From: Streptomyces noursei
GTDB lineage: Bacteria; Actinomycetota; Actinomycetes; Streptomycetales; Streptomycetaceae
Assembly (NCBI RefSeq): GCF_001646665.1
Contig: NZ_LWBU01000307.1
Span: forward strand, 1 to 33,128
Length of the DNA stretch: 33,128 nucleotides
Direction of reading: 5' to 3'
The notes under the pieces: model-generated
What the model was told of the DNA's origin: nothing
Database searches by the model: none
What the model saw: the letters and a program-made list of their open reading frames with translations, nothing else
Translations under genes and position numbers: made by a program
Shown here: one piece after another, positions 21,446 to 28,383 of the stretch
Layout of the letters: every line of letters starts with the position of its first letter
How positions within the stretch are numbered: position 1 is the stretch's first letter

Positions 21446-21467
21446 ACGCTAGCGCGGCGGCGCTAGC
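21446..21467 (-). promoter_or_regulatory. Palindromic operator overlapping the antitoxin -10 box
   Basis: GCTAGCGC (21448-21455), GGCG, GCGCTAGC (21460-21467): perfect 8-bp arms, each containing CTAG. On the minus strand TAGCGT (21451-21446) is a -10 six nt before the GTG start, so a protein on the palindrome would cover the promoter. Fits ribbon-helix-helix autoregulation. Confidence 0.65.
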
Positions 21468-21581
21468 ACGGACAAGGGTGGAGGGCGTCCGTCCGGGGCC
21501 GCCGTCCCGGCGGGAAGTCCGGCGGGAAGCCGGGCGGAAACTCCGGTGCCGGCGCCCGCGCCGGTGTCCGATGATGCCGCC

Positions 21582-22007
21582 ATGGACGATCTTCGAATAC
21601 GGACCGCGTCGGCGGCCGACCTCGACACCGTGCTGGCCCTGTGGAAGGTCGCGGCCAAGGGCACCAGCATCAGCGACGACCGGGGCGGCGTGGAGGGACT
21701 GCTCGCCCGCGATCCGGAGGCGCTGATCCTCGCGGTGCGGGGCGGCGAGCCGGTCGGGACCGTCATCGCGGGCTTCGACGGATGGCGCTGCCACCTGTAC
21801 CGGCTCGCCGTCCACCCGGACCACCGGCGCGAGGGGGTCGGCTCGGCGCTGCTCGCGGCCGCCGAGGAGCGGTTCGCACGCCTCGGCGGGCGGCGCGCCG
21901 ACGCCATGGTCCTGGACGGCAACGAGTCGGCACACCACGCCTGGGACGCCGCCGGCTACGCCCGGCAGCCCGAGTGGAGCCGGTGGGTCAAACCCCTCCA
22001 CGACTGA
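21582..22007 (+). CDS. GNAT-family N-acetyltransferase
   Basis: A 141-residue acetyltransferase. The acetyl-CoA pyrophosphate loop is HRREGVGSALL (residues 81-91; the family pattern Q/R-x-x-G-x-G/A) after strand LYRLAVHPD, with C-terminal NESAHHAWDAAGYARQPEWSRWVK as the typical motif B region. ATG at 21582 aligns with the family N-terminus; 12 more upstream codons are possible but unlikely. RimI-like in layout; acceptor unknown. Confidence 0.9.
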   Translation: MDDLRIRTASAADLDTVLALWKVAAKGTSISDDRGGVEGLLARDPEALILAVRGGEPVGTVIAGFDGWRCHLYRLAVHPDHRREGVGSALLAAAEERFARLGGRRADAMVLDGNESAHHAWDAAGYARQPEWSRWVKPLHD

Positions 22008-22026
22008 TCGCTTTGCTGATCCTTTA

Positions 22027-22158
22027 CCATGGGCGGACCAGATACCTCCCGTTCGAAAGGTGTGAGCGTCCGCCCATGGGCGAGCCTCCCAGTAGTAGCC
22101 GTAGCCGAGATCGCGCATCCCGAGCCTCCGTGGCCGATCATGGAACGGAGGTGAACCG
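22027..22158 (+). promoter_or_regulatory. Structured leader before the CNNM/CorC genes (candidate cis-regulatory RNA or paired operator)
   Basis: A perfect 12-bp inverted repeat, CCATGGGCGGAC (22027-22038) and GTCCGCCCATGG (22068-22079), encloses 29 nt. Further on, CCTCCG (22125-22130) can pair with CGGAGG (22146-22151), the ribosome binding site of the gene at 22159, hiding it. A 41-codon frame (22029-22154) ends 4 nt before the next ATG, but its codon use is poor. It does not match the M-box or yybP-ykoY patterns I know. TACCAT at 22025-22030 could be a -10, in which case the first arm would be DNA, not RNA. Confidence 0.55.
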
Positions 22159-23706
22159 ATGACAGAAGTGCTCCTGCTCCTCGTGGCGCTGCTGCTCTCC
22201 CTGGCGTGCGGAGCGTTCGTCGCGGCCGAGTTCTCGCTGACGACCGTCGAGCGCTCGGAACTCGAACGCGCCGTCGAACGGGGTGAGCGCGGCGCGGCCG
22301 GCGCCCTCAAGGCCGTGCGGTCCCTCACCTTCCAGCTATCCGGCGCCCAGCTCGGCATCACCGTCACCAACCTGGTGGTCGGCATGCTCTCCGAGCCGTC
22401 CATCGCCAGCCTCATCCGCGGTCCGCTCCAGGACATCGGCCTGTCGGCGTCCGTCGCCTCCTCGGTGGCGCTGGTCATCGGCACGGCGCTGTCGACGGTC
22501 GTCCTGATGGTGGTCGGCGAGCTGGTGCCGAAGAACTGGGCGATCTCCTCGCCCCTGGCCGTCGCCAAGGTGGTGGCCACGCCGCAGCGCGTCTTCACCG
22601 CCGCGTTCCGGCCGCTGATCGCCCACCTCAACAACACGGCGAACCGCCTCGTGCGGCGGCTGGGCCTGGAACCCGCCGAGGAGCTGGCCTCCGCGCGCAG
22701 CCCCCAGGAGCTGGTCGCCCTGGCCCGCCACTCCGCGCGCGAGGGCGCCCTGGAGCCGGACACCGCCGAGCTGTTCGTCCGCACCCTGAACCTGGCCGAG
22801 CTGACCGCGGAGAACGTGATGACCCCGCGCGTCCAGGTCACCGCCCTGGAGGCGCAGGCCACCGCGGAGGACGTGGCCAACGCGACCCGCGCGACCGGCC
22901 TGTCCCGCTTCCCCGTCTACCGCGGCGGTCTGGACTCGGTCATCGGCATCGCGCACATCAAGGACGTGCTGACGGTCCCGGCCGGGCAGCGGTACCGCAA
23001 GCCGGTCACGGAGATCCTCCGCGAGCCGCTGCTCGTGCCGGAGTCCCTGACCGTGGACCGGCTGCTGGACCGGCTGTCCGGCAAGACCACGATGGCCGTC
23101 GTCATAGACGAGTACGGCGGTACGGCCGGGGTCGTGACCCTGGAGGACATCGTCGAGGAGGTCGTCGGCGAGGTGCGCGACGAGCACGACCCGCACGAGA
23201 CCCCCGACCTGGCCAAGGCCGGCGAGGACGCCGACGGGCGGGTCGTGTGGTCCGCGGACGGCGCCGCCCGGACCGACCAGCTGGAGCGGATCGGCCTGCG
23301 CGTGCCGGACGGTCCGTACGAGACCCTCGCCGGGCTCGTCGCGACCGAGCTGGGCCGCATCCCGGCCGTCGGCGACACCGTCGCCGTGGACGGCTGGCTG
23401 CTCGACGTGGTCGACGCCTCCGGGCGCCGGGCCGCCCGGGTGATGCTCCACGCCCCGCTGGGCGGTCCCGGCGACGACGGCGACGGTCACGGCGACGACG
23501 GCGACGACGGGCACCGCCGCGACGACCGCCACCGTGACCGCGGCCGGCACCGCGACGGTGACCGGCACGGCGGCGCTGACCGGTTCCACGACGGGCGTAT
23601 CGGTGCTGACCGCCTCCGCGACCGGCACGGCGACGGTGACGGCGACGGGCATGTGACGGGCGCCGGCCGACGCGGGGCCCGCGAGGACGGGGAGGCCGGC
23701 CGATGA
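22159..23706 (+). CDS. CNNM/CorC (hemolysin C-like) transporter with His/Asp-rich tail
   Basis: A 515-residue membrane protein. DUF21/CNNM transmembrane domain at about 1-190 (helices near 3-24, 62-80, 98-121 and 130-150; GELVPKNWAI is the family core). Two CBS domains at about 220-335 (MTPRVQV; RFPVYRGG; VVIDEYGGTAGVVTLEDIVEEVVGEV). CorC_HlyC domain at about 355-432. Residues 435-515 are an 80-residue tail almost entirely of Asp, His, Gly and Arg, suited to metal binding. Family role: Mg2+/divalent cation efflux or sensing. ATG at 22159 with GGAGGTGA. The next gene overlaps by 4 nt. Confidence 0.93.
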   Translation: MTEVLLLLVALLLSLACGAFVAAEFSLTTVERSELERAVERGERGAAGALKAVRSLTFQLSGAQLGITVTNLVVGMLSEPSIASLIRGPLQDIGLSASVASSVALVIGTALSTVVLMVVGELVPKNWAISSPLAVAKVVATPQRVFTAAFRPLIAHLNNTANRLVRRLGLEPAEELASARSPQELVALARHSAREGALEPDTAELFVRTLNLAELTAENVMTPRVQVTALEAQATAEDVANATRATGLSRFPVYRGGLDSVIGIAHIKDVLTVPAGQRYRKPVTEILREPLLVPESLTVDRLLDRLSGKTTMAVVIDEYGGTAGVVTLEDIVEEVVGEVRDEHDPHETPDLAKAGEDADGRVVWSADGAARTDQLERIGLRVPDGPYETLAGLVATELGRIPAVGDTVAVDGWLLDVVDASGRRAARVMLHAPLGGPGDDGDGHGDDGDDGHRRDDRHRDRGRHRDGDRHGGADRFHDGRIGADRLRDRHGDGDGDGHVTGAGRRGAREDGEAGR

Positions 23707-24719
23707 CCGCTGTCCAGTTGCTGATCGGTCTGCTGACCCTGCTGGTCAACGCCTTCTTCGTGGGCGCCGAGTTCGCCATGATCTCCGTGCGCCGCAGCCA
23801 GATCGAGCCGGAGGCGGAGGCCGGGAACCGGCGGGCGCGCAGCGTCATCTGGGGCCTGGAGCACGTCTCGGCGCTGCTCGCCGCGGCCCAGCTCGGCATC
23901 ACGCTGTCCACGCTGGTGCTCGGCGTGGTCGCCGAGCCGGCCATCGCCCACCTGCTGGAGCCGGTGTTCGACGCCGTCGGCGTGCCGCACGGACTGGTGC
24001 ACCCGATCTCGTTCGTGATCGCTCTGTCGCTCGCCACGTACCTGCACATGCTGCTGGGCGAGATGGTGCCGAAGAACATCGCCCTGGCCGAGCCGACGCG
24101 CACCGCGCTGCTCCTCGGGCCGCCGCTGGTGACGCTGGCGCGGGCGCTGAAGCCGGTGATCTTCACGATCAACGCGTTCGCCAACGCCCTGCTGAAGCTG
24201 ATGCGGGTGGAGACGAAGGACGAGGTGTCGGCGACCTTCTCGGACGACGAGCTGGCCCGGTTGGTCACGGACGCCGGTGACGCCGGCCTCCTGGACGACC
24301 GGGCGGCCGAGCGGCTGCACGACGCCCTGGAGCTGGGGCGCCGTCCGGTGCGCGACGTGGTGATGCCGGTGGAGCGGGTGCTGTACGCCCGGGTCGGCAC
24401 CACGCCCGAGGAGCTGGAGGCGCTGGCCGCCGAGTCGGGGTTCTCCCGCTTCCCCGTGGTCGACTCCACCCGCCGGATCCTCGGCTACCTGCACGTCAAG
24501 GACGCCCTGGACGCGACGCCGCGCGACCTGCCCTTCCCGGTGTCGGCGATGCGGCCGATCGCCCGGGTGCGGGCGGCCACGCCGATGGACGACGTCCTGA
24601 CGGCGATGCGGCGCAGCCGTACGCACCTGGCGGCCGTGCTGGACGACGACGGCCGGCTGGCCGGCCTCGTCACCATGGAGGACGTCCTGCGCGAACTGGT
24701 CGGGCGGCCGGCGAACTAG
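23703..24719 (+). CDS. CNNM/CorC-type protein lacking the CorC_HlyC domain
   Basis: A 338-residue paralogue of the preceding protein, sharing CNNM domain features (AEFAMISVRRSQIE, LGITLSTLVLGVVAEP, GEMVPKNIALAEP) and two CBS domains (MPVERVLYARVG; FSRFPVVDSTRRILGYLHVKDAL; MEDVLRELVG). It stops after the second CBS domain, so it has no C-terminal CorC_HlyC module and no acidic tail. The ATGA overlap with the first gene implies equal, coupled production, so a heterodimeric transporter is likely. Ends within a terminator hairpin. Confidence 0.93.
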   Translation: MTAVQLLIGLLTLLVNAFFVGAEFAMISVRRSQIEPEAEAGNRRARSVIWGLEHVSALLAAAQLGITLSTLVLGVVAEPAIAHLLEPVFDAVGVPHGLVHPISFVIALSLATYLHMLLGEMVPKNIALAEPTRTALLLGPPLVTLARALKPVIFTINAFANALLKLMRVETKDEVSATFSDDELARLVTDAGDAGLLDDRAAERLHDALELGRRPVRDVVMPVERVLYARVGTTPEELEALAAESGFSRFPVVDSTRRILGYLHVKDALDATPRDLPFPVSAMRPIARVRAATPMDDVLTAMRRSRTHLAAVLDDDGRLAGLVTMEDVLRELVGRPAN

Positions 24720-24763
24720 GGGGCGTCTCGCCGATCCGGCCTGATCGACAAGACACCCCCTAG
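24716..24763 (+). terminator. Hairpin overlapping the CNNM operon stop codon
   Basis: CTAGGGGG (24716-24723) pairs with CCCCCTAG (24756-24763), and after one mismatch GTCT (24725-24728) pairs with AGAC (24751-24754); loop 22 nt. The TAG stop lies in the left arm. No T tract. Confidence 0.7.
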
Positions 24764-24770
24764 CCGGTAC

Positions 24771-24824
24771 CCGCGGGTGGCCGGCGCCTCCCAAGGAGTC
24801 GGCGTCCGCGGGTGGCCGGCGCCT
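24771..24824. repeat. Direct repeat, 19 bp, two copies
   Basis: CCGCGGGTGGCCGGCGCCT occurs exactly at 24771-24789 and 24806-24824, 35 bp apart, between the CNNM terminator and the SGNH promoter. Could be a paired activator site or duplication remnant. Confidence 0.85.
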
Positions 24825-24847
24825 GTGGAGCGGCCGGCCCCGCACGG

Positions 24848-24853
24848 TACGAT
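24848..24853 (+). promoter_or_regulatory. Leaderless-type -10 for the SGNH hydrolase
   Basis: TACGAT ends 9 nt before the ATG at 24863, with no Shine-Dalgarno between. Confidence 0.45.
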
Positions 24854-24862
24854 CGCTCCGCC

Positions 24863-25654
24863 ATGGAGATGAATGCCACCTACAACAGTTTCGTCGCGGT
24901 GGGCGACAGCTTCACCGAGGGCATGTCGGACCTGCTGCCCGACGGCTCCTACCGCGGCTGGGCCGACCTGCTGGCGGCCCGCCTCGCCGCCCGTACGCCC
25001 GGTTTCCAATACGCCAACCTGGCCGTGCGCGGCAAGCTCATCGGGCAGATCGTCGAGGAGCAGGTGGACCTCGCGGCGGCCATGAAGGCGGACGTCGTGA
25101 CGCTCGTCGGCGGCCTGAACGACACCCTCCGCCCGTCGTGCGACATGGGCCGGGTGCGCGGGCTGCTGGAGGAGGCCGTGGAGCGGCTGGCCCCCTCGTG
25201 CGGGCAGCTGGTGCTGATGCGCAGCCCCGGCCGCAACGGCCCGGTCATGGAGCGCTTCCGGCCGCGCATGGAGCAGCTGTTCGCGTACGTCGACGAGCTG
25301 GCCGCGCGCCACGGCGCCCTGGTCGTCGACCTGTACGGGGCCGAGGTGATGGGCGACCCGCGGCTGTGGGACCTGGACCGGCTGCACCTGACCGGGGAGG
25401 GGCACCGGCGGGTGGCCGAGGCGGTGTGGCAGGCGCTGGGGCTGGACGCGGAGGAGGACTGGCGGGCGCCGCTGCCGCCGACCGCGCCCCTGGCCTGGCG
25501 GGCCCGGCGGATCGGCGACCTCCGGTTCGCCCGGCAGCACTTGGGGCCCTGGGTGGCGCGGCGGCTGACGGGACGTTCCTCCGGCGACGGCCGGCCGCCC
25601 AAGCGCCCGGAGCTGCTGCCGTACCTCCTCGACGACGAGTCGTCCGTCTCGTAG
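24863..25654 (+). CDS. SGNH/GDSL-family hydrolase
   Basis: A 263-residue cytoplasmic-type esterase/lipase fold. All four SGNH blocks are visible: nucleophile S16 in VGDSFTEG, G57 in LAVRGK, N86 in GGLND, and D172/H175 in DLDRLHLTGEG. There is no signal peptide, unlike many secreted members. Residues of about 200-263 are a basic C-terminal extension (AWRARRIGDLRFARQHLGPW...KRPELLPYL) common in actinobacterial homologues. Substrate unknown; an acyl ester or carbohydrate acetyl group is plausible. ATG at 24863 chosen from the GDSx position. Confidence 0.93.
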   Translation: MEMNATYNSFVAVGDSFTEGMSDLLPDGSYRGWADLLAARLAARTPGFQYANLAVRGKLIGQIVEEQVDLAAAMKADVVTLVGGLNDTLRPSCDMGRVRGLLEEAVERLAPSCGQLVLMRSPGRNGPVMERFRPRMEQLFAYVDELAARHGALVVDLYGAEVMGDPRLWDLDRLHLTGEGHRRVAEAVWQALGLDAEEDWRAPLPPTAPLAWRARRIGDLRFARQHLGPWVARRLTGRSSGDGRPPKRPELLPYLLDDESSVS

Positions 25655-25699
25655 CAACCCACAATCCGGACCGCGGCGCGGACCTGCAGAAACCGCCAG

Positions 25700-25705
25700 T
25701 AGAAT
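25700..25705 (+). promoter_or_regulatory. -10 box of purB (leaderless type)
   Basis: TAGAAT lies 8 nt before the GTG start of purB; no clear -35 or Shine-Dalgarno. Confidence 0.5.
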
Positions 25706-25713
25706 CTGGACAC

Positions 25714-27156
25714 GTGACTGCTGTGTCTGCGAAGCCTCGCATCCCGAACGTCCTGGCCGGCCGCTACGCCTCCGCGGAGCTGGCCGTCCTCTGGTCCCCC
25801 GAGCACAAGGTGAAGCTGGAGCGCCGGCTGTGGCTCGCCGTGCTGCGCGCCCAGAAGGACCTCGGTATCGAGGTGCCGGAGGCCGCGCTCGCCGACTACG
25901 AGCGGGTGCTCGACCAGGTCGACCTGGCGTCGATCGCCGAGCGTGAGAAGGTCACGCGCCACGACGTGAAGGCGCGGATCGAGGAGTTCAACGCGCTCGC
26001 GGGCCACGAGCAGGTCCACAAGGGCATGACCTCGCGCGACCTCACCGAGAACGTGGAACAGCTCCAGATCCGGCTGTCGCTGGAGCTGATGCGCGACCGC
26101 ACGGTGGCCGTGCTGGCGCGGCTCGGCAGGCTCGCGGGCGAGTACGGCGAGCTGGTCGTGGCGGGGCGCTCGCACAACGTCGCCGCCCAGGCCACGACGC
26201 TCGGCAAGCGCTTCGCGACCGCCGCGGACGAGCTGCTGGTGGCGTACGCGCGGGTGGAGGAGCTGCTGGGCCGCTACCCGCTGCGCGGCATCAAGGGGCC
26301 GGTCGGCACCGCGCAGGACATGCTGGATTTGCTGGGCGGCGACGCCGCGAAGCTGGCGGAGCTGGAACAGCGGATCGCCGGGCACCTGGGCTTCGCCCAC
26401 GCCTTCACCTCGGTCGGCCAGGTCTACCCGCGCTCCCTCGACTACGAGGTCGTCACCGCGCTGGTCCAGCTGGCGGCGGCGCCCTCGTCGCTGGCGAAGA
26501 CGATCCGGCTGATGGCCGGGCACGAACTGGTCACCGAGGGCTTCAAGCCCGGCCAGGTCGGCTCCTCCGCGATGCCGCACAAGATGAACACCCGCTCCTG
26601 CGAGCGCGTCAACGGCCTGATGGTCATCCTGCGCGGCTACGCGTCGATGACCGGCGAGCTGGCGGGCGACCAGTGGAACGAGGGCGACGTCTCGTGCTCG
26701 GTGGTCCGGCGCGTGGCGCTGCCCGACGCGTTCTTCGCGCTGGACGGGCTGCTGGAGACGTTCCTCACGGTGCTGGACGAGTTCGGTGCCTTCCCGGCGG
26801 TCGTCGCCCGGGAACTCGACCGCTACCTGCCGTTCCTCGCCACCACGAAGGTGCTGATGGCGTCGGTGCGTGCCGGGGTGGGCCGCGAGGTGGCGCACGA
26901 GGCCATCAAGGAGAACGCGGTCGCGTCGGCGCTGGCCATGCGGGAGCGCGGCGCCGAGCGCAACGAGCTCCTCGACAAGCTCGCCGCCGACGAGCGGCTG
27001 CCGCTGGACCGGGCGCAGCTCGACGCGGCGATGGCGGACAAGCTGTCGTTCACGGGTGCCGCCGCCGACCAGGTCGGTGCGGTGGTCGCCCGGATCGAGG
27101 AGATCGCCAAGCAGCACCCGGAGGCCGCCGCCTACGCGCCGGGTGCGATCCTCTGA
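25714..27156 (+). CDS. purB: Adenylosuccinate lyase (PurB)
   Basis: A 480-residue fumarase/aspartase-superfamily enzyme that acts twice in purine synthesis: on SAICAR and on adenylosuccinate, releasing fumarate. Family features: TRHDVKARIEEFN (about 81-93), HKGMTSRDLTEN, GRSHNVAAQATTLGKR with the catalytic-acid His154, and the flexible signature loop SSAMPHKMNTRSCE (284-297; S284/S285, K290). Length and C-terminal helices are normal. The GTG start is chosen because the conserved PRIPNVLAGRYAS follows directly and a TAGAAT box lies 8 nt upstream. Housekeeping gene. Confidence 0.97.
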   Translation: MTAVSAKPRIPNVLAGRYASAELAVLWSPEHKVKLERRLWLAVLRAQKDLGIEVPEAALADYERVLDQVDLASIAEREKVTRHDVKARIEEFNALAGHEQVHKGMTSRDLTENVEQLQIRLSLELMRDRTVAVLARLGRLAGEYGELVVAGRSHNVAAQATTLGKRFATAADELLVAYARVEELLGRYPLRGIKGPVGTAQDMLDLLGGDAAKLAELEQRIAGHLGFAHAFTSVGQVYPRSLDYEVVTALVQLAAAPSSLAKTIRLMAGHELVTEGFKPGQVGSSAMPHKMNTRSCERVNGLMVILRGYASMTGELAGDQWNEGDVSCSVVRRVALPDAFFALDGLLETFLTVLDEFGAFPAVVARELDRYLPFLATTKVLMASVRAGVGREVAHEAIKENAVASALAMRERGAERNELLDKLAADERLPLDRAQLDAAMADKLSFTGAAADQVGAVVARIEEIAKQHPEAAAYAPGAIL

Positions 27157-27175
27157 CCCGGGGCACACGACCCGT

Positions 27176-27721
27176 ATGACACCTCAGGAACTCCAGGCCG
27201 CCCGCGACCGCATCGTCCCCGATGTGATCGCGGGCGGTCTGTCCGTACTGTTCTGCGGCATCAACCCGGGCCTCATGTCGGCCGCCACGGGCCACCACTT
27301 CGCCCGGCCGGGCAACCGCTTCTGGCCCGTGCTGCACCGCTCCGGGTTCACCCCGCGGCAGTTGCGGCCGTCCGAGCAGGACGAGCTCCTCGCGTACGGG
27401 CTCGGCATCACCAACGTCGTCGCGCGGGCGAGCGCGCGGGCGGACGAGCTGAGCGACGAGGAGTTCCGCGAAGGCGGCCGGCAGCTGGCCCTCAAGGTGG
27501 AGAGGCTGCGCCCCCGCTGGCTGGCGGTGGCGGGGATCACCGCGTACCGCACGGCCTTCGACGATCCGAAGGCACGGGTGGGGCCGCAGGACAGGGTCAT
27601 CGGCGACACGCGCGTCTGGGCGCTGCCCAATCCCAGCGGGCTGAACGCGCACTGGACGCTGGAGACGATGGCCGAGGAGTTCGCCCGGCTGCGCCAGGCG
27701 GCGCGGGGCGACCAGGGGTAG
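27176..27721 (+). CDS. mug: G/U mismatch-specific DNA glycosylase (Mug/TDG family)
   Basis: A 181-residue uracil-DNA glycosylase superfamily member. Motif 1 is LFCGINPGLMSA with the catalytic-position Asn30 (GINPG), and motif 2 is NPSGLNAHW (152-160), both diagnostic of Mug rather than Ung. FARPGNRFWPVLHRSG is also conserved. It removes uracil or ethenocytosine from G mispairs. ATG at 27176 lies 19 nt after purB on the same strand; I see no strong Shine-Dalgarno, so it may be coupled to purB. Confidence 0.95.
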   Translation: MTPQELQAARDRIVPDVIAGGLSVLFCGINPGLMSAATGHHFARPGNRFWPVLHRSGFTPRQLRPSEQDELLAYGLGITNVVARASARADELSDEEFREGGRQLALKVERLRPRWLAVAGITAYRTAFDDPKARVGPQDRVIGDTRVWALPNPSGLNAHWTLETMAEEFARLRQAARGDQG

Positions 27722-27745
27722 TCCCGCCGGGACGGCGGCCCCTTC

Positions 27746-28183
27746 TCAGGGCGGGTCGATCTCCGTGACGGTGACGAGCAGTTCGAAGGGCTGCTCCTTG
27801 TCCCACTGCGAGACGCCCAGGGCTATCCAGTGCCCGTCCGCCCGCCAGAGGTGGACGTCCGGCACGGACTGGCTCAGGGCGTCCCACGGGTCGGGTATCT
27901 CCTCCCCCTCCATGCCCCGGTCGAAGACCGACCACAGGCTGAAGACCTGCGGCGGGCCCCAGCGGGCGGTGAGCAGCACCGAGAGGCCGTCCCGGTCCGC
28001 CTCGTACTGGTCCTGGACGAGTCCGCGCCGGGTGCCGTCGTCGTCCCAGAAGTCCTCGCTCACGGCGAGCGCGGCGATGTGGTAGCCGGCACCGCTGTGC
28101 CCCGTGGCCGTTCTGCCGGACTCCCGCGGGAAGGGCTGGGAGCGCAGCTGATCGATGGTCGCCAGGTGCCGTGCGGTGGTCAT
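27746..28183 (-). CDS. Unknown protein, actinobacterial type
   Basis: A 145-residue soluble protein I cannot assign. It is rich in Trp, Asp and Glu (EDFWDDDGTRRGLVQDQYEADRDGLS; RWGPPQVFSLWSVFDRGMEGEEIP; VHLWRADGHWIALGVSQWDKEQPFEL) and predicted alpha/beta. There is no signal peptide or membrane segment. ATG at 28183 with GGGA just upstream is preferred over starts further out, where the sequence turns Pro/Arg-rich. It converges with mug and diverges from the ROK gene. Confidence 0.75.
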   Translation of the reverse strand: MTTARHLATIDQLRSQPFPRESGRTATGHSGAGYHIAALAVSEDFWDDDGTRRGLVQDQYEADRDGLSVLLTARWGPPQVFSLWSVFDRGMEGEEIPDPWDALSQSVPDVHLWRADGHWIALGVSQWDKEQPFELLVTVTEIDPP

Positions 28184-28383
28184 GGATCCCAGTAAAGCGC
28201 CCACCACTGACAATTGGCGTTCCGTCAGCAGCGTCCGGCGCGGGCCCGGGACCGGTGGCCGAGCGGGACGCGTCGGCACCGCCGGCCGGCATGATCCGCG
28301 CCCCGCGGGCGAGGGGCCTGACGGGGCGGCCGGGTCATTGAGTACCATCCGGCAGACACGCGTTCTAGCTGGGAGGACACACG

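Noticed and set aside
22027..22158. M-box (Mg2+) or yybP-ykoY (Mn2+) riboswitch before the CNNM genes
   Set aside because: Neither the M-box core blocks nor the yybP-ykoY conserved loops can be found on either strand.
23461..23700. Minus-strand Val/Ala repeat protein in the CNNM tail region
   Set aside because: The VAVAVP-like translation is the mirror of the GACGGC-rich tail codons; no start or ribosome binding site.
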